Shown piece by piece: positions 1 through 8,390 of a stretch of 41,046 bases of DNA (position 1 is the first letter of the stretch; the number at the start of each line of letters is the position of its first letter). The notes beneath the pieces were generated by a model that saw only the letters and a program-made list of their open reading frames with translations, made no database searches and had not been told where the DNA came from. The stretch covers positions 1-41,046 of the forward strand of contig JAFDCZ010000082.1 of assembly GCA_019312665.1 (NCBI GenBank), written 5' to 3'. The stretch is from Deltaproteobacteria bacterium. GTDB lineage: Bacteria; Myxococcota_A; UBA9160; UBA6930. A program made the position numbers and the translations under genes.

Positions 1-2
1 GG

Positions 3-1043
3 CGCGGTGCCTTGGTGGGCGCTGCGGTGGTGACGTTCACGTTGGGGTTGGTCTGGCTGTGGACGCCTGAGCAAGCTGAGCAGGGAGCCGCTCAGGTGGC
101 CCCCATCGAGGCTCCACCTTCAATCCGCGCCGAAGTCGAACCCCCGGGCGCTGCGTCGATCGACAGCAATCCAGTCGAGTTCGTGGCAGACGCGCCGGCT
201 GGCAGCGATCCAGTCGAATCCGCCGCGATCGCGCAGGCTGGCAATGACCTGGTCGAGTCTGCCGAGACCACGGCCGCACGCCTCGCAGCGGCGGTGCCCG
301 ACGAGCCGCTCGGATCCATCGTTTCCGCGCCGCGCACTGCCGAGCCACCGCGAGACAGGGCGGCGCAGTCCGCCGAGGAACCGCCGCCCCTGGCCGTCGT
401 GGCTGCGGTTCAGCCGACAGGCGAAGGGCCGATGCCTTCGCCTGCCCGCACCATGCGATCGGACCTTCCGTCACCTGCGCCTGCCCGCACCCTGCGATCG
501 GACCTTCGGTCACCTGCGCCTGCCCGCGCCATGCGATCGGACCTTCGGTCACCTGCGCCTGCCCGCGCCATGCGATCGGACGTTCCGTCACCTGCGCCTG
601 CCCGCGCCCAGCAGCCCGCTGCTTCGCTACCCGAGGCGCTTCCGGCGGTGGATCCGCTTCCGATCGAGCCCGACCGGGCGCCGGCTGCTTCGCCGCCCGC
701 ACGAAGTGTCGCTTCAGCCCCACCGCCAGTTCGGCCGCCGCCCGCGGCCAAGCCCACGCCTCGGGCTGCGCGGCCCGAGCCGGCACCCAAGCCTGCGCCG
801 GCCCGGCCCAGGCCGCCGCAGGTTGCAACGATTCCCCCGCCGCCGATCGTGCATGTTGCGAGAACCGTCTGGCATCCCAGCCCGGATCGGCGCAGTGCGC
901 GGGTGGAGGTCGAAGGCTTCGCCGAACCCCTGGAGTTGAAGGAGGGCGATGCCGTCGGCGTGCTGGTGGTCGCCGAGATCCAGCCCTCGGCCGTGGTCTT
1001 CCTGCACGGCGGTGCCCGCTTGCGACGCGCCGTAGGGAAGTGA
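3..1043 (+). CDS. GspB-like type II secretion protein, 5' end probably outside window
   Basis: The frame is open to the window edge. The first in-frame start is TTG at 12, but the hydrophobic stretch VGAAVVTFTLGLVWLW begins almost immediately, so the true N-terminus may lie upstream. After this single membrane anchor comes a long Pro/Ala/Arg-rich, presumably periplasmic linker with a 13-residue repeat (SPAPARxMRSDLR type) at about nt 430-610. The last ~60 residues, from VWHPSPDRRSARVEVEG through LKEGDAVGVLVVAEIQPSAVVF, match the pattern of the GspB/T2SSB C-terminal domain (a 'GxxxxEGD...VxEIxxxxVVL' beta unit). In that family the protein is an inner-membrane partner of GspA and assists assembly of the GspD secretin. 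No other secretion gene is visible, so the role rests on this domain alone. Family call moderately sure; the exact start is unknown. Confidence 0.6.
   Translation, partial: RGALVGAAVVTFTLGLVWLWTPEQAEQGAAQVAPIEAPPSIRAEVEPPGAASIDSNPVEFVADAPAGSDPVESAAIAQAGNDLVESAETTAARLAAAVPDEPLGSIVSAPRTAEPPRDRAAQSAEEPPPLAVVAAVQPTGEGPMPSPARTMRSDLPSPAPARTLRSDLRSPAPARAMRSDLRSPAPARAMRSDVPSPAPARAQQPAASLPEALPAVDPLPIEPDRAPAASPPARSVASAPPPVRPPPAAKPTPRAARPEPAPKPAPARPRPPQVATIPPPPIVHVARTVWHPSPDRRSARVEVEGFAEPLELKEGDAVGVLVVAEIQPSAVVFLHGGARLRRAVGK
434..610 (+). repeat. 39-bp coding tandem repeat in the GspB-like linker
   Basis: About four and a half copies of a 39-nt unit (tcacctgcgcctgcccgc... ending gaccttcgg) lie in frame. 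They encode the 13-residue unit SPAPAR-[TA]-[ML]-RSD-[LV]-[RP]. Copies differ at only a few positions, which suggests recent slippage or unequal crossing-over. A shorter degenerate repeat (VES/GSDPVES type) lies upstream near nt 160-260. Confidence 0.85.
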
Positions 1044-1067
1044 CGCGTGGGCAGGGCGGTGGCGTAA

Positions 1068-1964
1068 CTAACGTACCGTGATCGTTCCGTTGCTCGCTCG
1101 GAGGCGGATCGGGATGCCTCCTTGTCCGAGTGTCACCTTCAGGCGCCCGCGGCGTTCCGGGCTCTCCCCGGAGAGTTCGCGGGAAGTCCGGATCAGGCCG
1201 TTGTCGACCCGCACGTCGAGATCTCCATCGGCGTCCTCAGGAAGATCGAGAGAGATTCGGCCGTTGCTCGTGACGAGGGTGATGCCCTCTTTGCCGAGCT
1301 CATCGATCTTGCACGTGACGGTTCCATTCGTCGTCGAGGCATCGACGCCGCCGCGATGCTCCTCCACCTGGATCTTGCCGTTGCTCGACCGGGCCAGCAG
1401 CCGGCCGCAGGTGCAGATCGTCTGCACCTTGGCGTTCATCGCCTGGAGATCCATGTCACCGATGACATTGGTCGCACGTACCGGGCCGTTGCTCGAGTGT
1501 GCGCGTACCTTGCCGCGGAGGCCATCGAGGCAGATGCGCCCGTTGGCTGCCTGGACAGCGACCCAGATCTCCTTCGGAAGACGGATCGTCAGGTCCGCGC
1601 GGCCCTGACGGTTCCATCGGCCCGGGATGTCGACTTCGAGTTCCAGCACACCCTGGGCGTCCTCTCGTGTGAGGAGTTGAATCTCTTCGACCAGCCGCTG
1701 TGCGCCTTCTTCGGATTCGGCGCGCGCTGTCTTGTGGATCTCGACCTCGATATCGTTGCGGTCTTCGCCGATGACCTGGGTGCGGCCGTTGGCGTTGTCG
1801 ACCCGCATCCGCATCAGCGGTGGCGTTTCCAGGTTGAGCGTCTCCGTGACTTCGGCGCGCTCACTCCACGGCACACCCGAAAGGAGGCTCCGAATGAAGC
1901 CGCTGATGCCGCCGCCGCGCTTCGGCGGGTCGATGCAATCGTCGTCGCAATCGTTTCGACTCAT
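1068..1964 (-). CDS. DUF4097-type putative adhesin / beta-repeat protein
   Basis: A 298-residue protein starting MSRNDCDDDC. The ATG at 1962-1964 overlaps the stop of the upstream sirtuin gene as ATGA, which fixes the start. The body carries about eight evenly spaced N-G turns (DNANG, AANG, SSNG, SSNG, TTNG, TSNG, VDNG, ASNG), each followed by a short beta strand. This is the hallmark of the DUF4097/DUF2807 repeat family, thought to form a beta-roll or beta-helix. No clear signal peptide or membrane segment is present; the N-terminus is instead rich in Cys and Asp (CDDDCIDPPKRGGG). It is the last gene of the rhomboid-sirtuin-DUF4097 run. Biochemical role unknown. Confidence 0.8.
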   Translation of the reverse strand: MSRNDCDDDCIDPPKRGGGISGFIRSLLSGVPWSERAEVTETLNLETPPLMRMRVDNANGRTQVIGEDRNDIEVEIHKTARAESEEGAQRLVEEIQLLTREDAQGVLELEVDIPGRWNRQGRADLTIRLPKEIWVAVQAANGRICLDGLRGKVRAHSSNGPVRATNVIGDMDLQAMNAKVQTICTCGRLLARSSNGKIQVEEHRGGVDASTTNGTVTCKIDELGKEGITLVTSNGRISLDLPEDADGDLDVRVDNGLIRTSRELSGESPERRGRLKVTLGQGGIPIRLRASNGTITVR

Positions 1965-2782
1965 CCTGTTGCCTCGTAGGGTTGGCGCGCACGAGCATGG
2001 TGGAGTAGACGCTCGAGGATTGCACCGCCCGGGCCCCGCAGTGAAACGGAGGCGACGGGCGTGAGTTCGCTCTCGTAGGGGTTCACCTCGATGAGGCTGC
2101 CGCCGCCGCGGAGCACTTCGAGAGGGAACTCGGCCGCGGGATAGACCGTGGCGGAAGTGCCGACCACCAGCATGCAATCGCAACCTTGGACCGCCGCATA
2201 GCAGGCGCGCAACACATCCGGCGGGATCGGTTCGCCGAATTGCACGGTATCGCCTTTGACGATGCCTCGACAAAGTTTGCAATGGGGAGGCAGGGCGTCC
2301 GGGTCGACCTCGACCTCGGCCGGGTCGAAGCGCTGGTGGCACTCCATGCATCGCAGCATGGCGTGGTTGCCGTGAATCTCGAGCAGGGATTGGCTGCCGG
2401 CTTGGCGATGCAGATCATCGACGTTCTGGGTGATCGTGGCTCTGAGCACGCCGATCTCCTCCAAGCCAACCATCGCTTCATGACCCAGGTTCGGCTTGGC
2501 CTGGCCCAGGGTTTCGATGAGCCCCTTGGCCCACGAGGCCGTCGGGTTCAGTCGCTCTCGCCAGGCCTCGGCCGGATCCGCGAGGAAGCGTTGATAGCCA
2601 TCCATCGGCGGTTCGCCGTACTTCGTCCACAAGCCGCCGGGGCCTCGGAAGGGTGGGATGCCGCTCTCCACCGAGAGCCCCGCGCCCGTCAGCGCCACGA
2701 CCCGGGAGGCGCGGAGCAGAAGCTCCGCTGCCTCGCTGATCTCGGCGTCGAGCGCCGGGCTGAGGACGAAGGTGTCGGACAT
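1961..2782 (-). CDS. cobB: NAD-dependent protein deacylase, sirtuin family
   Basis: A 273-residue Sir2-type enzyme that removes acyl groups from protein lysines using NAD+. Visible motifs in order: GAGLSVESGIPPFRG (NAD binding), TQNVDDLHRQAG, the catalytic HGN, a zinc knuckle of two CxxC pairs (CMEC and CKLC), and VVGTSATVYPAAEFP near the C-terminus. Length is typical for bacterial sirtuins. The start ATG shares one base with the rhomboid stop (TGATG), and the stop overlaps the DUF4097 start (ATGA), so all three are probably translationally coupled. The gene symbol is by family resemblance; substrate preference (acetyl or succinyl) cannot be settled from the sequence. Confidence 0.9.
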   Translation of the reverse strand: MSDTFVLSPALDAEISEAAELLLRASRVVALTGAGLSVESGIPPFRGPGGLWTKYGEPPMDGYQRFLADPAEAWRERLNPTASWAKGLIETLGQAKPNLGHEAMVGLEEIGVLRATITQNVDDLHRQAGSQSLLEIHGNHAMLRCMECHQRFDPAEVEVDPDALPPHCKLCRGIVKGDTVQFGEPIPPDVLRACYAAVQGCDCMLVVGTSATVYPAAEFPLEVLRGGGSLIEVNPYESELTPVASVSLRGPGGAILERLLHHARARQPYEATG

Positions 2783-3522
2783 CAGTGGAACGTCCTGTGG
2801 TCGTCGCGCCGGTCTTCGTTCTGCACCGCCCGCAGATTGCGGCGCATCTTCCAGCGTCGGTAGCGGTACTTGATCTGCTTGAACCCGACGCGATCGCCGA
2901 CGCCCATGCGTTGGAGCAGGATCCAACCGACGAGAACGCCGCCGAGGTGCCCCACGTGGCTCACATTCGACGGGCCGCTGAAGAGCTCCATGAAGAAGAG
3001 CAGCGGAATCAGCCAGATCGCCTTGATGGGGATCGGCGGGAAGATCAGCATGATCGTCCGGTCCGGCCAGATCAGTGCGTAGGCGAGCAGCACACCGAAC
3101 ACGGCACCAGACGCTCCGAGGGTCGGGATCAGGTACTGCACCGTCGGCATGCCGAACAGGAAGAGCAGGCCGGGCCAGGCGGCAATGATCACGCCGGCGC
3201 CGACGCCGCAAAGGACGTAGTAGCGAAGGAAGCGTCGATCGCCCCAATGGCTCGCGACCGGCGAGCCGAACATCCACAGGGCGAACATGTTGAAGAGCAG
3301 GTGGAACACGCTGCCGGTGGAGTGCAGCCACATGTAGGTAGCCGGCTGCCAGACGAAGCCCTGTTCCCAGACGCGCTGGGGCCAGACGGCAAACAAGGCT
3401 TCCACGATGCCGGGGAAGAGGTTCTGCAGGATGAACACGCCGACGTTCGCGATCATCAAGTACTTGATCACGTCGGGTGTCTGGGGCGGACCGAAGCCCA
3501 CCGAATATCCGCGTCCGTTCAC
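2782..3522 (-). CDS. Rhomboid family intramembrane serine protease
   Basis: A 246-residue polytopic membrane protein that would cleave membrane-embedded substrates. It has the rhomboid GASGAVFG motif with the nucleophile Ser, and a HVGHLGG segment supplying the catalytic His in a later helix; several hydrophobic helices surround them. The chosen start is GTG at 3522 (VNGRGYSVGF) because GGGGGAGG sits about 10 nt upstream. An in-frame GTG at 3555 would add 11 residues. The C-terminal ~35 residues are basic and probably cytoplasmic. It is the first gene of the rhomboid-sirtuin-DUF4097 run; the 187 nt before it (3523-3709) show no gene. Confidence 0.88.
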   Translation of the reverse strand: MNGRGYSVGFGPPQTPDVIKYLMIANVGVFILQNLFPGIVEALFAVWPQRVWEQGFVWQPATYMWLHSTGSVFHLLFNMFALWMFGSPVASHWGDRRFLRYYVLCGVGAGVIIAAWPGLLFLFGMPTVQYLIPTLGASGAVFGVLLAYALIWPDRTIMLIFPPIPIKAIWLIPLLFFMELFSGPSNVSHVGHLGGVLVGWILLQRMGVGDRVGFKQIKYRYRRWKMRRNLRAVQNEDRRDDHRTFH

Positions 3523-3709
3523 TGCTCGCTTGCCTCCCCCGTTTCGGTTGAACACCGCGGGGTGTATGCCGCTCTACGACCTGGCCAGCCACCCCCAGAG
3601 TGGCAAACACAGCTCGCAACGAGCAGCTCAGACAGGCGGGAGGGCGCGGTTCCCGCGTACTCTGGCCAGACTACGGCGTGTAACTCCGCGGGTCAACGAG
3701 GTTTTCCCG

Positions 3710-4636
3710 CTAGGGCGCGAGCGCGTCAATCGCCTGATGCGCTGCGTCACGTTCGAGGCCGGTCAAGTCGAGCAGCGGCCGGTCGATCCCAGCGGTGCGC
3801 AACTCGCCTAGCTGGTCCCGGCAGGCATCGGCGCTTCCCGCGATCACCGCGGCGTCGATCTCGTCGTCGGGTAGCCAGGAGAACCAGGGGTACCAGCGCC
3901 GAAAGGCATGACGCAGCTCATCGGAGCCGAGGCCCCCGTGGGGCCGCGTCATGACCCAGAGCTGGCGGCCGATGCTCGTCGGGTCTCGGCTTTCGTTTGC
4001 GCAGGCTTTCTCCAGGGCTCCCAGCGCACTGCGGATTCTGTCGGGCGAAGCCGGGACGTTCAGGTCCCAGCGCCCGGCATGCCGTGCGACCACCGGCAGC
4101 AGGGGTGAACCGGCGCCGCAGCCGATTTCGAGCAGCGGACGGCCCTCTGGCATGACCGGGCGAACCTGTGCCCGATCGAGCTGTACCCACCGACCACGTC
4201 GGGTCACCTCCTCACCCCGCCACAAGCCCCGGCAGGCGCGCACGGTTTCTTCCAGCCAGGCCGCGCGCTCGGCGGGCTCGGCCCACGGCAGGCCGAAGCG
4301 CTTGTCCGTCGCCTGGCCGCCGATTCCAAGCAGGAGGTGAAGTCGACCCGGGAACAGCCGCTCCTGGGTCGCCGTCCACTGGGCGAGGCGGGCCGGATTC
4401 CAATGCTGCACGAGACGGATGGATCCCACACCGATGCGTGTCGTCGCGCCTAGCAACGCGGTGGTCAGCGTCGCGCCGTCGAGGACATCCCCTTCGCCCC
4501 GCCCTGGCATCATCGAGACATCGCCATCGGTATAGACGACGTCGTAGCTGCATGCCTCGGCGTGGCGCGCCAGCTCGACGAGCGTCTCCCAGGCGTAGTG
4601 TTGCCAGGCCAACACCACGCCGAGCCCCGCTTTCAC
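3710..4636 (-). CDS. LLM-class (luciferase-like) flavin-dependent oxidoreductase
   Basis: A 308-residue TIM-barrel monooxygenase-type protein starting VKAGLGVVLAWQHYAWETLVELARHAE. The core carries typical LLM features: ATLTTALLGATTRIGVGSIRLVQHWNPARLAQWTATQ and LLLGIGG, then a C-terminal YPWFSWLPDDEI...GSADACRDQLGEL section. Members use FMN or F420; the sequence does not decide which, and the substrate is unknown. The GTG start overlaps the NUDIX stop as GTGA, so it is co-translated with the NUDIX and nth genes. A longer open frame upstream to 4849 is not needed. Confidence 0.8.
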   Translation of the reverse strand: MKAGLGVVLAWQHYAWETLVELARHAEACSYDVVYTDGDVSMMPGRGEGDVLDGATLTTALLGATTRIGVGSIRLVQHWNPARLAQWTATQERLFPGRLHLLLGIGGQATDKRFGLPWAEPAERAAWLEETVRACRGLWRGEEVTRRGRWVQLDRAQVRPVMPEGRPLLEIGCGAGSPLLPVVARHAGRWDLNVPASPDRIRSALGALEKACANESRDPTSIGRQLWVMTRPHGGLGSDELRHAFRRWYPWFSWLPDDEIDAAVIAGSADACRDQLGELRTAGIDRPLLDLTGLERDAAHQAIDALAP

Positions 4637-5148
4637 GTCAGGCGTCCGAGGCGTCGGGCTGCATGGATCAGGGCCAACGCACTCTTGCCGTCGCGCAGCT
4701 CCCCGCTCCAGATCATTTCCAGGGCGCGCTCGAGCGGCGTCGGCACGACCTCGATGATCTCGTCGTCCTCGGGCCGGGCGGGAACCTTCTCGAGATCGAA
4801 CGCGGCAAACAGGTGGATCACCTCGTCGGTGAAGCCAGGTGTCGTCCACACCGAGCCCAGCTTTTCCAGCCTGCCAGGGCGGCGCCCGGCTTCCTCTTCC
4901 AGTTCCTTGGCGGCGCAGACTTCCGGGGTGTCACCGTCGAGCTTGCCGGCGGGAACCTCCCAGATCATGCCCCCGGCGCAGTGGCGGTACTGACGGATCA
5001 AGAGCACGATGTCGTCGGTTTCGAAAGGCACCACGGCAGCGGCACCCGGGTGACGCAAGACGTCGAGTTCGACCGTGCGTCCGTTTGGCAGGTGGGCTTC
5101 TTCGACCTGCATGGTGAACGAGCGTCCCTGGTAGACCACGCGACTCAA
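4633..5148 (-). CDS. NUDIX hydrolase, ADP-ribose pyrophosphatase-like
   Basis: A 171-residue NUDIX protein. The Nudix box reads GDTPEVCAAKELEEEAG, with Lys where the consensus has Arg but with the metal-binding EExE-type core kept. The N-terminus (VVYQGRSF...LPNGRTVELDVLRHPGAAAVVPF) follows the ADP-ribose/NDP-sugar pyrophosphatase pattern, so it likely hydrolyses ADP-ribose or a related nucleotide diphosphate. TTG at 5148 is chosen because it overlaps the nth stop as TTGA and restores the full domain; the internal ATG 13 codons later would cut off the first strand. Confidence 0.82.
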   Translation of the reverse strand: MSRVVYQGRSFTMQVEEAHLPNGRTVELDVLRHPGAAAVVPFETDDIVLLIRQYRHCAGGMIWEVPAGKLDGDTPEVCAAKELEEEAGRRPGRLEKLGSVWTTPGFTDEVIHLFAAFDLEKVPARPEDDEIIEVVPTPLERALEMIWSGELRDGKSALALIHAARRLGRLT

Positions 5149-5783
5149 TGGGGGCACTCCTCCCGCAGCGGGCATGCCGTGCACGCTGGCCGCTTGGCAT
5201 CGCAGCATTCGCGGCCATGGGTGATGACTCGATGAGAGTAGACGGTCCATTCCTTCTCGGGGATCAGCGTCATCAGGTCTCGCTCGATCTTGTCCGGATT
5301 GTCTTCGGTGGTGAGCCCCAGCCGCCGATTGACCCGTTTCATATGCGTGTCGATGGTGAGGCCGGGCACGCCGAAGCAGTTTCCCAGCACGACGTTGGCC
5401 GTCTTGCGCGCAACTCCGCGCAGGGTGACCAGCTCGGCGAGGGTGCGCGGCACTTCTCCTTCGAAGCTCTCGCAAAGCCCCCGGGCCGCGGCTTGGATCG
5501 ATTTCGTCTTTTGACGGTAGAAGCCCGTGCGACGAATCAACTGCTCGATTTCGCCGGGCTCCGCATCGGCAAGAGCGTCCGGTGTGCCGTACTTGGGGAA
5601 CAACTCCGCGGTGACCTGATTCACCATGGCATCGGTGCATTGTGCCGAGAGGATCGTTGCGATCAGCAGCTGGAAGGGGTTCTGGTAGTGGAGTGCGCAG
5701 TCGGCGTCCGGATAGGCGCGGGCGAGCTTGCGGACGATTCGCCCCGCGCGTTTCTTGCGGTCCGTGCTGCTTTCCTGGGCCAT
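5145..5783 (-). CDS. nth: Endonuclease III (DNA glycosylase/AP lyase)
   Basis: A 212-residue base-excision repair enzyme that removes oxidised pyrimidines and nicks the AP site. Visible: ILSAQCTDAMVN near the N-terminus, the helix-hairpin-helix LVTLRGVARKTANVVL with the catalytic Lys, the catalytic Asp in LTIDTHMKRV, and the C-terminal 4Fe-4S cluster loop C-x6-C-x2-C-x5-C (CCDAKRPACTACPLREEC). Length matches E. coli Nth (211). It leads an nth-NUDIX-LLM run and is divergent from the hydrolase at 5831 with 47 nt between. Confidence 0.95.
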   Translation of the reverse strand: MAQESSTDRKKRAGRIVRKLARAYPDADCALHYQNPFQLLIATILSAQCTDAMVNQVTAELFPKYGTPDALADAEPGEIEQLIRRTGFYRQKTKSIQAAARGLCESFEGEVPRTLAELVTLRGVARKTANVVLGNCFGVPGLTIDTHMKRVNRRLGLTTEDNPDKIERDLMTLIPEKEWTVYSHRVITHGRECCDAKRPACTACPLREECPH

Positions 5784-5830
5784 GGCCTCGAACTCTAGCC
5801 GTAGGCCTTCAGGTTGCGCATTCTTCGTCC

Positions 5831-6478
5831 ATGAAGTGGACCGAACGAATGGTGACGGTTGCCCGGCGGGACGATCCTGAGGCGAGCCTCGAAGCGATCT
5901 ATGTGGCGGCGGGGCCGGATGCGCCCAAGGGTGCGGTGGTGGCGCCGCCGCATCCGCTCTACGGCGGCAGCCTCGAATCGCCGGTAGTGAACGAGCTGGC
6001 TTATGCCTGCTTCAAGCAGGGGCTGGACAGCCTGCGCTTCAACTGGCGGGGTGTGGGTGCGAGTTCCGGTGAGCCGAGCGGGGAGGCCGACGACGCAGAT
6101 CAGGACTACGCAGCCGCTCTCGACCAGCTGGCCGAGACGGTTCCGGGGAAGCTCGTCGCCTGCGGCTATTCCTTCGGCGCGGCTGCGGCCGTGCGGGTCG
6201 CAGCAAGTCATCCCCGGGTCGATCGACTGATCCTGGTGGCGCCGCCGCCTTCATTGATCTCGCCGGAGACGATCATTGGAACCGGCAAGCGGGTTCTGGC
6301 GATCACGGGTGAGTTGGATGACCTCGCGCCGCATCGCGCGCTGGAGACAGCCTTTGGAGGCGTACCTGAGGTGGAGTTGATCGTGCTGCCGGACACGGAT
6401 CACTTCTTTGCCAGGGGCCTCGCCGAGCTCGCCCATTGCGTGGCTGGCTGGTTGCCTTCCGTTTCAGACGAGCGGTAG
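5831..6478 (+). CDS. Alpha/beta hydrolase
   Basis: A 215-residue protein of the small alpha/beta hydrolase type (COG2945-like). The nucleophile elbow is GYSFG with Ser in the centre. HPLYGG near the N-terminus and FNWRGVGASSGEPSGEADDADQDY are typical of this group, and candidate acid and histidine residues are in TGELDDLAPH and PDTDHFF. The substrate cannot be inferred. The 3' end overlaps the convergent histidine kinase gene by 15 nt. Confidence 0.8.
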   Translation: MKWTERMVTVARRDDPEASLEAIYVAAGPDAPKGAVVAPPHPLYGGSLESPVVNELAYACFKQGLDSLRFNWRGVGASSGEPSGEADDADQDYAAALDQLAETVPGKLVACGYSFGAAAAVRVAASHPRVDRLILVAPPPSLISPETIIGTGKRVLAITGELDDLAPHRALETAFGGVPEVELIVLPDTDHFFARGLAELAHCVAGWLPSVSDER

Positions 6479-7654
6479 CGATACGCGGAAGCGCGCGCCT
6501 CCGCTGGGGCGATTGACCGCTTCGATGCGCCCCCCCGCTTGCTCGATGATGCGAGCGGTGATCGCCAGGCCGAGGCCGCCGGGGCGCTCGGACTTGGTCG
6601 AGAAGAATGGCGTGAACAAATGAGGTCGAACGTCGTCCGAAATCCCCGGGCCGTCGTCGTCGATGTCGATCCGAATCTTCGCCGCGCAGATCTCGCCCGA
6701 AATCCTCACAATGCCCCGAGCGGGCGACGCTTCGATCGCGTTGAGGGCCAGGTTGAGGAGGATCTGACGAAGCTCATCTCCGCCGAGGCGAATCGCCGGG
6801 AGTACCTCGGGAAGCTCCGCGACGAGCGAGATCTCCCGGTCTTCCGCGCGGAAACGCACCAGGGCGAGCACGGTCTCCAGGGCTTCAGGGACGTCGCCCC
6901 GCTCTTCCTTGCGCGGCGTGCGCCCGTGCTGGAGCACGACGGTCAGCAGGCGTTCGATCCGCTGCAGTTCTTCCCGCGCGATGCCCAGGAAGTTCTCGGT
7001 GAACTCAGGGTCGGATTCGCGTTCCGGGAGAAGCTGCAGAAAGGTCTTGATGCTGACCAACGGGTTGCGGATCTCATGGACGACTTCTGCGACCAAACCG
7101 CCGAGGGCGGCGAGCCGGTTCAGCTGTTGGATTTCCTGGTCGAGGCTCGAGAGCCGCTGGGCAGCCGCGGCCGTCTGTAGCGGCGCGCGCAGACGCTCGG
7201 CGGTCGCGGTCAGCGCGGCCAGGGTACGGGGGCGCACCCGGTTCGGCGGCTCGTCTGGTCCGCCTAGCAGCACGACACCGGCTGCCGGGCCGTTGGTCTC
7301 ATGCCCGAGAATGGGCGCCACGGCGCTGAAGCCTTGTTCGAGTAGCGCCGCCAGCTGGCCGGATGGGTCGGGCGCACCTAGATCGAAGGCGCGGCCAAGT
7401 GCCAGGGCTGCAGTGAAAGAAGCCGGCAGGGGAAGCGCTAGCGACGCGCCTTCGATGCGAGCCGCGAGCACACGCGGCTCGCCTTCCGGCCCCGCGCTCC
7501 AGATTGCGGCGTGAGTGCAACGGGTGGTCGCGGCAAGCTGATCCAGCGCACGTCCGAGCAGTGTTTGAAGGTCTCCCTCCAACGCGGGCTCGCGCTTGCC
7601 ATTCGTCGCCTGTCGCTGCGGCTGGGCCGAGCTATCGATCGGACGTTCCCCCAC
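6464..7654 (-). CDS. Sensor histidine kinase, GAF-like N-terminus (NtrB/ZraS-type core)
   Basis: A 396-residue soluble kinase with no membrane segment. Residues ~25-155 look like a GAF sensor domain. A short coiled linker leads to HisKA with the phosphoacceptor His193 in VVHEIRNPLVSIKTFL. The ATPase domain has the N box (NLALNAIEAS, ~301-310), the G1 box DDDGPGI (~332-338) and the G2 box GGLGLAI (~359-365). HEIRNPL is typical of kinases that pair with NtrC-type regulators; one such regulator lies 5 kb away at 12782, but pairing is only a guess. The start is GTG, so the N-terminus may be a few codons shorter. Confidence 0.88.
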   Translation of the reverse strand: MGERPIDSSAQPQRQATNGKREPALEGDLQTLLGRALDQLAATTRCTHAAIWSAGPEGEPRVLAARIEGASLALPLPASFTAALALGRAFDLGAPDPSGQLAALLEQGFSAVAPILGHETNGPAAGVVLLGGPDEPPNRVRPRTLAALTATAERLRAPLQTAAAAQRLSSLDQEIQQLNRLAALGGLVAEVVHEIRNPLVSIKTFLQLLPERESDPEFTENFLGIAREELQRIERLLTVVLQHGRTPRKEERGDVPEALETVLALVRFRAEDREISLVAELPEVLPAIRLGGDELRQILLNLALNAIEASPARGIVRISGEICAAKIRIDIDDDGPGISDDVRPHLFTPFFSTKSERPGGLGLAITARIIEQAGGRIEAVNRPSGGARFRVSLPLV

Positions 7655-7682
7655 CCCTGTTGCTAACGTGCCGACCGCAGGT

Positions 7683-8390
7683 ATGTCAATCCATGATCAC
7701 AAACCGCACGACGCCATCTTGTTCGATCTGGATGGTGTCCTGGTGGATTCACGCCATGCCATCAGCCAATGCCTGAACCATGGATTGATCGAATTGGGCC
7801 TGGCTCCGGAGCCGGTCGAAGTGCTCCATGGCTGGATTGGAGCATCGCTCCACGATGTCTTCCGCGAGCTGCTTTCGGCCCGGGGGGTCGCCCCCGAACT
7901 GGCGCCGACCGCCATCGCGCATTACCGGGAGCGCTACACGATCGTCGCACCGAAGGAGACGCCCTCCTTCGAAGGGATCCCCGAGGCGCTCGAAGCGCTC
8001 GCGACGGATCACCGGCTGGCCGTCGCGACATCGAAACCGGTGGAATTCGCGGGGCCGATCCTCGAGAGCCTCGGCCTGGACGTCCATTTCGAGGCCATCG
8101 TGGGCGCGCCCCTCGCCGGGACCCACCATGAGGACAAGACCGCAACGGTCGGCCGAGCCCTCCGGGTCTTGGGACTGGAGCCACCCGATTGCCGTGCCGC
8201 GATGGTCGGCGATCGCCACTTCGACATGATCGCCGGCCGAGCCCACGGCCTGACGACGATCGGTGCCGTCTGGGGAATCGGCGGCGCAGCCGAGCTCGAG
8301 AAAGCCGGCGCAGACCACCTGGCAGCCACCCCCTCCGACCTCCTCCAACAAGTCAACAAGCGGGGACGGGGTTTACAATTGTCCTATTGA
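7683..8390 (+). CDS. HAD-superfamily hydrolase, phosphoglycolate phosphatase-like
   Basis: A 235-residue HAD phosphatase. Motif I is FDLDGVLVDS with the Asp nucleophile and acid/base; motif II is VATSKP; motif III/IV is MVGDRHFDMIAGRAHG. Cap-1 helices lie between I and II, as in Gph-type enzymes that dephosphorylate phosphoglycolate or similar small phosphates. The last residues (RGRGLQLSY) are not part of the fold: they are translated from the left arm of the palindrome at 8364-8436, which also supplies the TGA stop. The ancestral C-terminus was therefore probably at or before about 8363. Confidence 0.87.
   Translation: MSIHDHKPHDAILFDLDGVLVDSRHAISQCLNHGLIELGLAPEPVEVLHGWIGASLHDVFRELLSARGVAPELAPTAIAHYRERYTIVAPKETPSFEGIPEALEALATDHRLAVATSKPVEFAGPILESLGLDVHFEAIVGAPLAGTHHEDKTATVGRALRVLGLEPPDCRAAMVGDRHFDMIAGRAHGLTTIGAVWGIGGAAELEKAGADHLAATPSDLLQQVNKRGRGLQLSY

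Noticed and set aside
430-610. Short regularly spaced repeats, considered as a CRISPR array
   Set aside because: The 39-bp units are contiguous, in frame and without spacers; they are coding tandem repeats.
3523-3709. Search for a tRNA or small RNA gene between the rhomboid and luciferase-like genes
   Set aside because: No cloverleaf or conserved T-loop sequence could be recognised; only small GC-rich inverted repeats.
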